Shown piece by piece: positions 25,720 to 34,196 of a stretch of DNA of 64,000 bases. The position numbers and the translations under genes were made by a program. Source of the stretch: Streptantibioticus cattleyicolor NRRL 8057 = DSM 46488 (lineage in GTDB: Bacteria > Actinomycetota > Actinomycetes > Streptomycetales > Streptomycetaceae); NCBI RefSeq assembly GCF_000240165.1, contig NC_017586.1, forward strand, positions 5,035,228-5,099,227, given 5' to 3'. Within the stretch, counting starts at the first letter, position 1. Every line of letters starts with the position of its first letter. The notes beneath the pieces were generated by a model. The model was given only the letters and a program-made list of their open reading frames with translations. It did no database searches and had not been told where the DNA came from.

Positions 25720-26508
25720 TCAGCGCGTGCCGTACCGCCGCCGGACGGGGGCGAGCGCGGCGCGCAGCGCCGGATCGGGCAGGGCGTCGGCGCCGCCGAC
25801 CGCGAGCGCCAGCAGCGGACGGTGCGCGCCCGCCGGTATCGCGCGCAGCGCGGCCACCCCGGCCGGGGCCGCCCACCGGGTCCAGGCGCGCACCTCGGCG
25901 CGGGCGATCAGCAGACAGCCCACCGTCAGCAGCAGCGGCAGCGCGAACCACCACAGCTGCCACGGCCCCTCGCCGCCCGGCACACCCAGCCCGGCGGTGA
26001 CCACGAGCAGCGCCAGGACGAGCCCGGCGGCGCCGGCGGTCTGCCGTATCCCCGCGCGCAGCGCGTCCCGGGTGGCGGCGGGCACCGCGAGGCCGGCCGC
26101 CGCCAGCCGGTCGCCGAGCGCGCGGACCGCGTCGGCCGCCGCGTGCGAGGCGCGTATCGCCGCGACCGGCGACTGCCCCCGCGGCCCGATCGACGCGATC
26201 AGCGACCGCTCCACCTCGTCCCGGCCGACCGGGTCGACGACGGTGGCCCACCCGGTGTGGGCGAGCAGCAGCCGCCGCTGACCGGACATCGACACCAGCG
26301 TGACATCGGTGACCCGGCCGGGACCGCCGGCCAGGAACGCCGTTTCGTACGGCCCCAGTTCACCCGCGGGCGGGCCGGACGGGCCCGGGGCGCCGGGGTG
26401 TTCGCCCTCCGGGAGGCGGCCGTCGGCGGCCGTCATCGCCGCACGGCACAACCGCGCGCAGGAGACGAACGCCGCCGCCCAGGCGACGAGTAGCAGCGAA
26501 ACCCACAT
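25720..26508 (-). CDS. TIGR04222-type membrane protein without a Gly/Cys tail
   Basis: 262 residues. An N-terminal membrane helix with two cysteines (WVSLLLVAWAAAFVSCARLC) is followed by a soluble part containing LGPYETAFLAGGPGRVTDV, the family's L-x-x-x-E-x-A-F/Y-L-x-GGP-x-R motif, and a pair of membrane helices near residues 165-205. As I recall, many relatives end in a low-complexity glycine/cysteine-rich tail; this one ends AALAPVRRRYGTR without it. It lies 42 bases downstream of the SCO6045-like gene and third after the DUF692 gene, so it belongs to that operon. Role unknown; a membrane partner or substrate of the enzyme is possible. Confidence 0.75.
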   Translation of the reverse strand: MWVSLLLVAWAAAFVSCARLCRAAMTAADGRLPEGEHPGAPGPSGPPAGELGPYETAFLAGGPGRVTDVTLVSMSGQRRLLLAHTGWATVVDPVGRDEVERSLIASIGPRGQSPVAAIRASHAAADAVRALGDRLAAAGLAVPAATRDALRAGIRQTAGAAGLVLALLVVTAGLGVPGGEGPWQLWWFALPLLLTVGCLLIARAEVRAWTRWAAPAGVAALRAIPAGAHRPLLALAVGGADALPDPALRAALAPVRRRYGTR

Positions 26509-26550
26509 GCCGGTGTTCTACTCGACGCCACTGACAACGACGGGTCCGTC

Positions 26551-27180
26551 TCACACCGTGGACGCCCCGGGACGGAGCGCGGCGGGTGGCCGCAGCACCG
26601 TCCCGGGGCGCCGGACACCCAGCGCCGTACGGTGTTTCAGCCGCACCAGCGCGCGCCGCAGCCGTCCGGTCGGCAGCGGTTCCGGACCGGCCCGCTCGGC
26701 CCACCACTCGGCCAGCCGGCGGCGTACCGCACGCTCCGGCCCGCCCGCGTCGCGCGGCAGCGACAACAGGTGCTCGGCGAAGGCCAGCGCGTCCCGCCGG
26801 TAGCCGCCGCCGCACAGCGGGTTGGCCATCGCGTACGCGGTGAACGCCGGCCGGTAGCCCGCCCCGAGGATCACCGGCAGCTCGGGGGCCACCCGGGCCA
26901 CCACCGCGGCCCGCTTGGCGGCGAGCGCGCGGCCGGTGGCCCGGATCCGTACCGGGTCGAACCCGGCCGGCACCGGCCCCCCTTCCACCAGCGCCGACAG
27001 CAACGCGGCCTGCCCGCGCGCCAGGCGCTCACGGGCCGCGTCGGTGGCCGGCGCCACCGTGGAACGCACCCGGACCGGCCGCCCGGCCCCGGCCGTCACC
27101 GCCATCGTCGTGTCGTCCGGCGCCGGACCGGCATCGTCGCGTAGCAGTCCCGCGCAGGCCGCGGTCGTCCGGTCAGACAT
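26551..27180 (-). CDS. SCO6045-like protein, possible DUF692-enzyme partner
   Basis: 209 residues. The conserved core is [20 protein letters not shown], followed by [40 protein letters not shown] and then [16 protein letters not shown]. This pattern is what I remember for the Streptomyces SCO6045 family and recalls the N-terminal DUF2063-type partner domain of DUF692 enzymes (repeating helix, R..AL...R, P.L..LLG..F..). Its ATG overlaps the end of the DUF692 gene by 8 bases, showing tight coupling. The first ~45 residues are variable. Partner function is inferred from resemblance and gene order. Confidence 0.65.
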   Translation of the reverse strand: MSDRTTAACAGLLRDDAGPAPDDTTMAVTAGAGRPVRVRSTVAPATDAARERLARGQAALLSALVEGGPVPAGFDPVRIRATGRALAAKRAAVVARVAPELPVILGAGYRPAFTAYAMANPLCGGGYRRDALAFAEHLLSLPRDAGGPERAVRRRLAEWWAERAGPEPLPTGRLRRALVRLKHRTALGVRRPGTVLRPPAALRPGASTV

Positions 27181-28021
27181 GGCGGATCCCCTCCTCGCGC
27201 GCCCGGGCGCACGCCGTGCGGATGGCCGCCAGCTCCGCGGCGAGCACGTCGGGCGGCGGGAAGTCGTCGTCGCGCTCCAGCAGCACCCCGGGCGGGGCGG
27301 CGTGGGCGTGGACCGCGGCCAGGAGCGCGAGCACCGGCTCGCCCACCGGGTGGGCGTGGGTGTCGTGCCACATCCCGTCGCGTTCGGTGCCGCCCGCCAC
27401 GTGCACGTAGGCGATCGCCTCCGGCGGCAGCGCGGCCAGGGTGCGCAGCGGGTCGGTGCCGTGGTTGACGTGGTTGGCGTGCAGGTTGGCCACGTCGACC
27501 AGGAGGCCGACCCCGGTGCGTTCGACCAGCTCGGCCAGGAACTCGCCCTCGGTGAACTCCTCGTCGGGCCAGCGCAGCAGCGCCGCCACGTTCTCCAGGG
27601 CCAGCGGGACGGGCAGGCACTGCTGGGCGATGCGGACGTTCTCGCAGAGCACGTCGAGCGCGTCCCGGGTGTACGGCACCGGCAGCAGGTGGCCCGCCTC
27701 CAGGGCCGGGGTGCCGGTCAGCGCGCCCCCGCCGCGGACGAAGGCGATGTGCTCGGTGACCAGCGGGGCGCCCAACGCCTCGGCGCGCTCGGCGAGATCG
27801 GCCAGCCGCCACGGGTCCGGGCGGTCGGCGCCGCCCAGCCCGAGCGAGACGCCGTGCGGCACCACCGGGGTGCCGCGGGCCAGCAGACGTTCCAGGGATT
27901 CCGGCAGACGACCCGGGCAGATGTTCTCCGCCACCACTTCCACCCAGTCGACGCCGGGCAGCTGCTCGACCGGCGCGGCGATCTCCGGCCGCCAGCCGAC
28001 GCCCACACCCAGCCGCTGCAT
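27173..28021 (-). CDS. DUF692/MNIO-family multinuclear iron oxidative enzyme
   Basis: 282 residues of the DUF692 TIM-barrel family (MbnB/HvfB/BufB relatives), which bind two or three irons and oxidatively modify cysteine-type residues of peptides. The metal-ligand pattern looks complete: H56 ([11 protein letters not shown]), H91 (TEHIAF), E143-N144 (ALENVA), D176/N179/H181 ([13 protein letters not shown]), H207 (AYVHVAG), and D220/H222 (HDTHAHP). ATG 28021 follows a GGGGGA box. It is first in a minus-strand unit with a SCO6045-like partner and a TIGR04222-type membrane protein. I see no Cys-rich precursor peptide nearby. The target is unknown. Confidence 0.85.
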   Translation of the reverse strand: MQRLGVGVGWRPEIAAPVEQLPGVDWVEVVAENICPGRLPESLERLLARGTPVVPHGVSLGLGGADRPDPWRLADLAERAEALGAPLVTEHIAFVRGGGALTGTPALEAGHLLPVPYTRDALDVLCENVRIAQQCLPVPLALENVAALLRWPDEEFTEGEFLAELVERTGVGLLVDVANLHANHVNHGTDPLRTLAALPPEAIAYVHVAGGTERDGMWHDTHAHPVGEPVLALLAAVHAHAAPPGVLLERDDDFPPPDVLAAELAAIRTACARAREEGIRHV

Positions 28022-28210
28022 ACGGTCCCCCTTCCCGGATGCGGAATGCGGTGGGGGCCGGACCGGGCGCCCCCGTGGCGCCCGGAGCCGGACCCTGAAG
28101 GTGACCATCGCCCGAGCGGGCACCGGTGAACCCCCGAACGCCCGGGTTCAGAGCTGGATTTGAGGTTCAGCACTGGCGGTCGTGGCCGGGCCGGACCACA
28201 CTGACGCGCC

Positions 28211-28822
28211 ATGGGGGCGGAAACGCACGGCGGTCGGGACGCACGGCGGCACGTCACGGAGACGGTGGACGTGCTCGTCCTGTGCGGGGCGGTGGGGGTG
28301 GGCAAGAGCACCACGGCGCACGAGGTGTCACTGCGCCTCGCCGACGACGGGCTGGCCCACGCCGTGGTCGACTGCGGTGAGCTGGAACGGCTCCACCCCT
28401 GGCCGGTCGAGGGGCTCCCGGAGTCCGAGGCCGCCCGGCGCAACCTCGCCGCGGTATGGGCCAACTACGCCGGACTCGGCCACCACCGGCTGATGCTCTG
28501 CGGGGTCTTCACCGACCTCCACCACGAACTCCCCTGGATCGCCGAGGCGGTCCCCGACGCCGCCTTCACCGTCATCCGGCTCACCGCCGACCCCGCCGTC
28601 CTCGCCGACCGCGTCCGCCCCCGGCCCGGCTCCGCCACCCCCGTCCCCGACCCCCTCGACCGCGCCGAACGCCAACTGCGCGAAATAGCCGCCGCCGACC
28701 CGCCCGGCACCCTCGTCGTCGACACCACCGGCCGCGGCGTCGCCGAAGTCGCCGAACAAGTCATGGCCCTCTGGCCGGCCGTCTCCCACCCGAGGGAGAC
28801 GGGCCGGAACGGGCCGGGCTGA
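28211..28822 (+). CDS. P-loop nucleotide-binding protein (kinase-like)
   Basis: 203 residues with Walker A GAVGVGKSTTAHEVS around residues 27-41 and the layout of small AAA_18/adenylylate-type kinases: VVDCGELERL, then HHRLMLCGVF, FTVIRLTADPAVLADRVRPR (adenine-lid-like arginines) and a C-terminal TLVVDTTGRGVAEVAEQVM. Predicted cytoplasmic. It diverges from the DUF692 gene across 189 bases in which I saw no clear promoter boxes. ATG 28211 has only a weak ribosome-binding site. Substrate unknown. Confidence 0.7.
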   Translation: MGAETHGGRDARRHVTETVDVLVLCGAVGVGKSTTAHEVSLRLADDGLAHAVVDCGELERLHPWPVEGLPESEAARRNLAAVWANYAGLGHHRLMLCGVFTDLHHELPWIAEAVPDAAFTVIRLTADPAVLADRVRPRPGSATPVPDPLDRAERQLREIAAADPPGTLVVDTTGRGVAEVAEQVMALWPAVSHPRETGRNGPG

Positions 28823-28911
28823 GCGGTCCGGCTCCGCCGCGTTCCCGCCGCCCGTCGGACACGCGAGCGCGAGGTGTTTCGTGCGGTCCCGCCGTTCGGG
28901 AATGGCCTTCA

Positions 28912-28946
28912 GGGAAGGGCCCGTTTCCGAGGCCGCGGCCCTTCCC
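28912..28946 (+). terminator. Hairpin after the P-loop gene
   Basis: 10-bp perfect arms (28912-28921 with 28937-28946) and a 15-base loop between the P-loop gene (stop 28822) and the SMI1/KNR4 gene. Possible terminator. Confidence 0.5.
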
Positions 28947-28993
28947 CCACCACCCCGCTACGCTGACAACGCACGCAGTGCCAGGACGTAACC

Positions 28994-29617
28994 GTGACGA
29001 CAGCAGGCGGTGCAGCCGTAGTGTCCGAGGTAGCAGAAGTGCAATCGGCCTGGGGGCGAATCGTGCACTGGCTCCAGGTGAACGCGCCGGTCAGTGCGGA
29101 GGCGCTGTGCGGGCCGGCCACGGATGAGGACATCGCGGGCCTGAGCGAAGCGCTGGGGTTCGAGGTGCCTGACGTTCTTGAGGCGCTGCTGAGGATGAAC
29201 AACGGCAGCTCCGCGAAGGACACCACACGGCTCCTCCCCAACGGCCAGGTAGGGCCTGTGCGTCACCTGGATTCGGTGATCTTCCCCTACGGAAAGATCC
29301 TTCTGGGATGCGCGGAGATCGGCGAGCAGTATGCCAAGTGGCGGGGTGCCGAAGAAGAACACGACCTGGACGGCTACTGGAAGATTCCCTGGATCCCTGT
29401 GATCCAGGACTTCGAGGGTCAGTACTACGGGTACGCAGTGGACTCGGGGGTACCAGGCTTACCTGTCGTCGAGTACGGCGAGGGTTCTGTTCCGCGCGAG
29501 GCGGCCCCGTCGCTGGCCGTGTTGCTGGGGTCGTTCGCAGATGCGCTGGAAAGAGGCAGTTGGGGTGAGTGGCCTGAGTGGGTGGACCAGGGGTCATTGA
29601 GGTGGGGTGAGGAGTGA
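28994..29617 (+). CDS. SMI1/KNR4 family protein
   Basis: 207 residues with the SMI1/KNR4 (SUKH) pattern: ATDEDIAGLSEALGFEVPDV near residue 37, LLRMNNGSS, RLLPNGQVGPVRHLDSV, and WIPVIQDFEGQYYGYAVDSG with the typical W-x-P-I/V and D-x2-G features, ending in a helix (SLAVLLGSFADALERG). The family includes immunity proteins of polymorphic toxins, but no toxin gene is adjacent. Codon use is visibly less GC-biased than in neighbours and includes a TTA leucine codon (29459-29461), a rare codon read by bldA tRNA. These are signs of later acquisition. The start may be GTG 28994 or 29021. Confidence 0.75.
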   Translation: MTTAGGAAVVSEVAEVQSAWGRIVHWLQVNAPVSAEALCGPATDEDIAGLSEALGFEVPDVLEALLRMNNGSSAKDTTRLLPNGQVGPVRHLDSVIFPYGKILLGCAEIGEQYAKWRGAEEEHDLDGYWKIPWIPVIQDFEGQYYGYAVDSGVPGLPVVEYGEGSVPREAAPSLAVLLGSFADALERGSWGEWPEWVDQGSLRWGEE

Positions 29618-29717
29618 TGACTGGCGGTAGCGATCGGGGAAGCCGGCCGAATGGCTTCGTGCGAGGTTGGTCGCCGCCACAGGGGCCCTGCGGCTGCGTG
29701 CTGTCAGTGGTCTGATG

Positions 29718-29831
29718 TCAGTTGGTCGCCTTCAGGGCGCACTTGACAGAAGTCGAGTTGGGATTGGCGGTGCCGCAGTTTCCGGACACGGCGGTGTCGA
29801 GCCAGTAGGCGTCCTTGTCCATCAGCCGCAT
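29718..29831 (-). pseudogene. Orphan C-terminal fragment of a secreted-type protein
   Basis: On the minus strand a 37-residue tail ending in a stop, MRLMDKDAYWLDTAV followed by SGNCGTANPNSTSVKCALKA, has well-biased codons and two cysteines in a Gly/Asn/Thr-rich context typical of extracellular proteins. Upstream in frame there is a Pro/Thr/Ala-rich linker of about 30 residues to roughly 29905, then the frame runs into the hydrolase gene in another frame. No start or signal peptide is present. I read it as the remnant of a gene truncated next to the SMI1/KNR4 insertion. I do not recognise the family. Confidence 0.4.
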
Positions 29832-29917
29832 CACCGGTGCCGTCCGGCGGGTGGGCGGGGCGGTGACGGCCGTCAGGGCGCTCGCCTCGCCCGTCGGATA
29901 CGTACCGGCGGTCGGCG

Positions 29918-30643
29918 TCAGGCCTCGGGGCGCAGGGACGGGTGGTCGGCGACGATCGTGCAGGAGTTGGGGGCGATCTCGGTGTAGCCGGCGTCGCGGA
30001 CGAGGGGGAGGGGGGAGGTGGTGAGGCGGGCCCAGTGGGCGGGGTCGGGGGTGCGGACGGCGAGGGGGAAGCCGGCGTCCCGCCAGGCGGTGCGGGCCGC
30101 GGGGGACAGTGCCCACCAGGCGAGTTGGGCGCCGTGGCCGGCCTGGGCCATCGCCTTGCCGGCGGACATCTCCAGCTCGGGGTTGCACCACAGGACGGGT
30201 GCGGCGGGGTCGGCCGGGGCGGGCGGGGCCGGGTCGTCCAGGTGTGTACCGGAGACCTGGAGCCGGGCCAGGTCCTTGGGCCAGCCGTCCAGCGGCACCG
30301 GGGGGAAGACCCTGACCTGCGCGGCGGCGCCCTCGACGGTGATGCCGGGGAGCGCCGCGGCCCGGCGCCACTCCGCGCCCCGGGCCCGCCGCACCACCTT
30401 GCGGATCCGTCCGTCCTCCCAGCCGCGCCGGGCCGCCGCCCACTCGCCCTCGCCGGACGCGCGCGGATCGGCGAGGAACACCAGCACCGCGCGGGCCGCC
30501 GTCTCCAACGCGTCGGTACGGGCCGGCGGGGCGTCGCGTTCGATCCGGACGACGAGCGGCAGGACGAACTGCGGCGCCGCGTCGCGGTCGGCGGCCCCCG
30601 GACCGGTGGGCGCCGTCACACTGTCGGGGTCGGTGCTGGTCAC
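29918..30643 (-). CDS. PTH2-type peptidyl-tRNA hydrolase with long N-terminal extension
   Basis: 241 residues. The last ~100 residues resemble the PTH2 family, which cleaves peptidyl-tRNA: LEMSAGKAMAQAGHGAQLAW (the K-x-x-AQ-x-x-H core) and LVRDAGYTEIAPNSCTIVAD. PTH2 proteins are normally about 115-130 residues; here a ~130-residue N-terminal region, with EWRRAAALPGITVEGAAAQV, precedes it and may be a diverged duplicate or a separate domain. The GTG at 30643 is the first reasonable start, without a strong ribosome-binding site. It diverges from the ABC exporter pair (80-base gap). Confidence 0.75.
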   Translation of the reverse strand: MTSTDPDSVTAPTGPGAADRDAAPQFVLPLVVRIERDAPPARTDALETAARAVLVFLADPRASGEGEWAAARRGWEDGRIRKVVRRARGAEWRRAAALPGITVEGAAAQVRVFPPVPLDGWPKDLARLQVSGTHLDDPAPPAPADPAAPVLWCNPELEMSAGKAMAQAGHGAQLAWWALSPAARTAWRDAGFPLAVRTPDPAHWARLTTSPLPLVRDAGYTEIAPNSCTIVADHPSLRPEA

Positions 30644-30723
30644 CGGGCCAGCATGCCATGGCGCGGCGGGGGGAACTTTCCCCGGCCCCTGGGCGTTGGG
30701 CCGGGTCGAAGGGGGGAACGACG

Positions 30724-31563
30724 ATGCGGCTGAGCGGGGTCGGACGGCGGTACGGATACGGGCCACGAGGCCGCTGGGTGCTGCGCGACGTCGACCTGGA
30801 GCTGGCGGACGGCGGGGCGCTGGTCCGCGTCGAGGGCGGCAACGGCAGCGGCAAGTCGACGCTGCTGCGGCTGATCGCCGGCGTCGACGTGCCCACCGCC
30901 GGCACGGTCACCGGCCGCCCGGCCACCGCCTACGTACCCGAACGCTTCCCGGCCGAGCTGCCGTTCACCGCCAGCGGCTATCTGACCCGGATCGGGCGGA
31001 TCCACGGGCTCTCCGGGCGCGAGGCGTCCCGCCGGGCCCGGCACTGGCTGGCGCGCTTCGACGTCGCCGGCCACGCCGACACCCCGCTCGACCGGCTCTC
31101 CAAGGGCACCTGCCAGAAGGTCGCGGTCGCCCAGGCGCTCCTCGCCGAACCGGCCCTGCTGGTGCTGGACGAGGCGTGGACGGGGCTGGACGCGTCCGCC
31201 CGCCGGCTGCTCGACGAGACCGTGCTGGAACGGGTGGCGGCCGGCGGCACCGCGGTCTTCGTCGACCACTCCCCGCGCCGGGCGGCCACCGAGGCCACCG
31301 CCGTCTACCAGGTGGCCGGCGGCCGGGTCACCGCGCTGCCGGCCCCGGACGGCGGCCCCGTCGCGACCGTCGTCCGCATCGTGGCCGAGGGCGACGGCGA
31401 ACCCCCGGCCGACCTGGCGCCGCATGTGCGCGGCGGGGCGCGGGAGATCCGCCTCACCGTCCCCGAGGCCGACTGCGACCAGGCGCTGCGCACCCTGCTG
31501 TCGGCCGACCCGCCCTGGCACGTACGGTCCGTCACGCCGGTGGCGCCGGGGGATGACCGATGA
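30724..31563 (+). CDS. ABC-2-type exporter ATP-binding protein
   Basis: 279-residue ABC ATPase. Walker A is GGNGSGKSTLL (about residues 39-49), Walker B LLVLDEAWTGLD. The signature reads LSKGTCQKVAVAQALL, the KGT variant common in ABC-2 drug/antibiotic exporters in place of LSGGQ. About 90 C-terminal residues extend past the ATPase core. ATG 30724 follows an AAGGGGGG box. Its stop overlaps the ATG of the following membrane gene (ATGA), so the two form one transporter. Substrate unknown. Confidence 0.85.
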   Translation: MRLSGVGRRYGYGPRGRWVLRDVDLELADGGALVRVEGGNGSGKSTLLRLIAGVDVPTAGTVTGRPATAYVPERFPAELPFTASGYLTRIGRIHGLSGREASRRARHWLARFDVAGHADTPLDRLSKGTCQKVAVAQALLAEPALLVLDEAWTGLDASARRLLDETVLERVAAGGTAVFVDHSPRRAATEATAVYQVAGGRVTALPAPDGGPVATVVRIVAEGDGEPPADLAPHVRGGAREIRLTVPEADCDQALRTLLSADPPWHVRSVTPVAPGDDR

Positions 31564-32225
31564 CGCCGCTCCTGCGCTACCAGGCCGCGCTGCTGCTGCG
31601 TTCGCACCGCTGGCTGCCGCCGCTGCTGCTCTACGCGTTCGTGCTCGCCATCGGCGTCTGGTCGGCGCAGCCGGTGCTGGGGTCGCTGGGGTGGACGGCG
31701 GGGGCCGTGCTGCCCGCCGCGGCCTGGCTGGCCCGGGTGTGCGTCCTCGCCGAGCCGCCCGCCGCCCGCGCGGTCACGGCCGCCGCCGCCGGTCCGGTAC
31801 GGGCCCAACTCGCCCGGGTGCTCACCGGGTTGGGGGCCTCGCTGCTGATCGGTACGGCCGGTTCGCTGATCACCACCGTGATCAGCGCGCCCAGCGACGA
31901 CGCCCATCGGGTGCGGGTGCCGCTGGGTGCGGCGGCTGCCGCCGGATGGCTGGCCACGCTCGCCTGCGTGCTGCTGGGGACGGCGGTCGGCGTGCTGAGC
32001 AACCCGCCGGTGCTGCGGCGTCCCGGCTGGGCGGTGCCCGTCTCCGCGCTGGCCGCGATATCCCTGCTGGTGGCGGCCGGTTCACCGGCCAACGCGGCGG
32101 TGAGCGGGCTGGTCACCGGTTCGGCGACGGGCCGGGTGACGCTGCCGTGGCTGCCGGTGCTGGTGGCGGCGGCCGGGTGCGCGGCGGCGACGGCGCTCAA
32201 CTGCCGCCTCGCGCCCCGGCGTTGA
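31560..32225 (+). CDS. ABC-2-type exporter membrane subunit
   Basis: 221-residue hydrophobic protein with about six membrane segments and short basic loops, starting RYQAALLLRSHRWLPPLLLY and ending in a basic NCRLAPRR tail. There are no recognisable motifs beyond its membrane topology. Its ATG overlaps the stop of the ATPase gene, which makes it the likely channel subunit. It is convergent with msrB, 23 bases apart. Confidence 0.75.
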   Translation: MTPLLRYQAALLLRSHRWLPPLLLYAFVLAIGVWSAQPVLGSLGWTAGAVLPAAAWLARVCVLAEPPAARAVTAAAAGPVRAQLARVLTGLGASLLIGTAGSLITTVISAPSDDAHRVRVPLGAAAAAGWLATLACVLLGTAVGVLSNPPVLRRPGWAVPVSALAAISLLVAAGSPANAAVSGLVTGSATGRVTLPWLPVLVAAAGCAAATALNCRLAPRR

Positions 32226-32248
32226 GCCGCCGCGCCCGCGCCCCGCGC

Positions 32249-32656
32249 TCAGTCCCCGTCCGGTACCAACCGCAGCGAGATGGAGTTGATGCAGTACCGC
32301 TGGTCGGTGGGGGTGGGGTAGCCCTCGCCGGAGAAGACGTGCCCCAGGTGCGAACCGCAGCGGGCGCACCGCACCTCGGTGCGCACCATGCCGTACGAGC
32401 GGTCCTCCAGCAGCTCGACCGCCGAGGAGTCCTTGGGGTCGTAGAAGGACGGCCAGCCGCAGTGCGACTCGAACTTGGTGTCCGAGCGGAACAGTTCGGC
32501 CCCGCAGGCCCGGCACTCGTAGACCCCGGTCGTCCTGGTGTCGGTGTACTCGCCGGTGAAGGCCGGTTCGGTGCCGGCCTCCCGCAGCACGCGGTACTCG
32601 GCGGGGCTCAGCTCCGCGCGCCACTGCTCCTCGGGCTTGTCGACCTCGTACGGCAT
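32249..32656 (-). CDS. msrB: Peptide-methionine (R)-S-oxide reductase
   Basis: 135 residues, the normal MsrB length. It reduces R-methionine sulfoxide in proteins. The two CXXC zinc pairs (ECRACG and CARCGSHLGHVF) and the catalytic cysteine in RYCINSISLRL are present, with the conserved TGVYECRACG, SHCGWPSFYDP segments. It is 11 bases downstream of murC on the same strand, so the two may be cotranscribed. Confidence 0.95.
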   Translation of the reverse strand: MPYEVDKPEEQWRAELSPAEYRVLREAGTEPAFTGEYTDTRTTGVYECRACGAELFRSDTKFESHCGWPSFYDPKDSSAVELLEDRSYGMVRTEVRCARCGSHLGHVFSGEGYPTPTDQRYCINSISLRLVPDGD

Positions 32657-32667
32657 GGCCTTGCTCC

Positions 32668-34065
32668 TCAGCTCTCCACGGCGGACAGACGGGACAGGAT
32701 CAGCGGACCGAGGTCGGTCACGTCGCCCGCCCCCATGGTGAGAACGAGATCGCCGGGCTTGGCCATTCCGGTGATCAGCTCCACCGCCGCCGCCTTGTCG
32801 TCGGCGGCCGTCACGTCGGCGCCCCGGGCGGCGGCGGCCTCGGTGATCAGCGCGCTGGTGACCCCCGGGATCGGGTCCTCGCGGGCCGGGTAGATGGCGA
32901 GCACCACGCTGGCGTCGGCGAGCGTGAGCGCCTCGCCCATCTCGGCCGCGAGCTGCTGGGTGCGGCTGAACAGGTGCGGCTGGAAGACCACCAGCACTCG
33001 GCCGTCGCCCGACGCGCCGCGGATCGCCTCCAGGTCGGCGGTCATCTCGGTGGGGTGGTGGGCGTAGGAGTCGATCACCTGCACCCCGGCGGCGGTGCCC
33101 TTGAGCTGGAGGCGCCGCTTGACCCCGGTGTACGAGGCGAGCGCCGGGGCGAGGTCGGCGGCGGGCACCCCGAGCGCGGCTCCGGCGGCGAGCGCGGCCA
33201 CCGCGTTGAGCGCGTAGTGGCGGCCCGGCACCGAGACCGCGAAGGTCAGCTCGGCGCCGTCGAGCACCACGGTGACCTCGCTGGTCAGCCCGTGCGGCAC
33301 GATCGCGGTGACCCGTACGTCGGCGTCGGCGGCCTCGCCGTAGGTCACGGTGCGCACCCGGCCGGCCAGGCGGGCGGTCAGCTCCCGGGCCCCGGGGTGG
33401 TCGGCGGAGATCACCAGGGTGCCGCCGGGCACGATCCGGTCGGCGAAGGCGGCGAAGGAGTCGTGGATCTCGGCCAGCGAGGCGTAGTTGGCGTGGTGGT
33501 CCAGCTCCACGTTGAGCACGATGGCCACCTCGGGCGCGTACTTGTGGAAGCTGCGGTCGCTCTCGTCGGCCTCGGCGACGAAGATCTCCCCGGAGCCGTC
33601 GTGCGCGTTGGAGCCCGGGGCGTCCAGGTCGCCGCCGATCGCGTACGACGGGTCGAGGCCCAGCGTGGTGAGCGCCACCGCCAGCATCGAGGTGGTGGTG
33701 GTCTTCCCGTGCGTGCCGGCCACCGCGATCGGCCGGGTACCCGTCATCAGCGCGGCCAGCGCGTCGCTGCGGTGCACCACCGGCACCCCGCGCTCCCGGG
33801 CCGCGGCGAGCTCCGGGTTCTCCGGCCGGATCGCGCTGGAGACCACCACGGCGGTGGCGTCGGCCGGCAGGTGCCCGGCGGCGTGGCCGATGTGCACGGT
33901 GGCCCCGAGCGCCCGCAGCGCCTGCGCGGTCGCCGACTCGCGGGCGTCACTGCCGGAGACCACGGCGCCGCGCTGCGCCAGGATCTTGGCGATGCCCGAC
34001 ATGCCGGCGCCGCCGATGCCGATGAAGTGCGGTCGGTCCATTCCGGCGGGGACGGCGGCTGCCAT
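32668..34065 (-). CDS. murC: UDP-N-acetylmuramate--L-alanine ligase
   Basis: 465 residues, typical for MurC, which adds L-alanine to UDP-MurNAc in peptidoglycan synthesis. N-terminal GIGGAGMSGIAKILAQRG binds the UDP substrate. The ATP loop AGTHGKTTTTSML is near residue 115, followed by the carbamylated-lysine region and HHPTEMTADLEAIR. ATG 34065 is preceded by GAGGAG with 8-9-base spacing; the much longer open frame upstream runs over the response regulator gene in another frame and is not coding. Confidence 0.95.
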   Translation of the reverse strand: MAAAVPAGMDRPHFIGIGGAGMSGIAKILAQRGAVVSGSDARESATAQALRALGATVHIGHAAGHLPADATAVVVSSAIRPENPELAAARERGVPVVHRSDALAALMTGTRPIAVAGTHGKTTTTSMLAVALTTLGLDPSYAIGGDLDAPGSNAHDGSGEIFVAEADESDRSFHKYAPEVAIVLNVELDHHANYASLAEIHDSFAAFADRIVPGGTLVISADHPGARELTARLAGRVRTVTYGEAADADVRVTAIVPHGLTSEVTVVLDGAELTFAVSVPGRHYALNAVAALAAGAALGVPAADLAPALASYTGVKRRLQLKGTAAGVQVIDSYAHHPTEMTADLEAIRGASGDGRVLVVFQPHLFSRTQQLAAEMGEALTLADASVVLAIYPAREDPIPGVTSALITEAAAARGADVTAADDKAAAVELITGMAKPGDLVLTMGAGDVTDLGPLILSRLSAVES

Positions 34066-34104
34066 ACGCGGCTCTCCTCGAAGAAGGCGGTGACGGTGTG
34101 CGGG

Positions 34105-34141
34105 GCGGCCACGCCCGGGATCACCCCGGGCGGGTGGCCGC
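34105..34141 (-). terminator. Hairpin between the two-component genes and murC
   Basis: Long GC-rich inverted repeat, 34105-34119 with 34125-34141, interrupted only by a 2-base bulge and closed by a 5-base loop. It lies after the response-regulator stop and before the murC start on the minus strand. Likely terminator. Confidence 0.6.
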
Positions 34142-34196
34142 CTCGATTCTGTCACCCCGGCGGGCCGCCCCCGGGACGGGCGCCGCGGACCGGGGG

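Noticed and set aside
27096-27812. 238-codon minus-strand frame inside the DUF692 and partner genes
   Set aside because: Arg/Gly/Ala-rich shadow of two well-supported proteins; checked because a hidden precursor peptide was wanted there.
28022-28210. A short precursor peptide upstream of the DUF692 gene
   Set aside because: I found no short frame with several cysteines and a ribosome-binding site in this 189-base gap.
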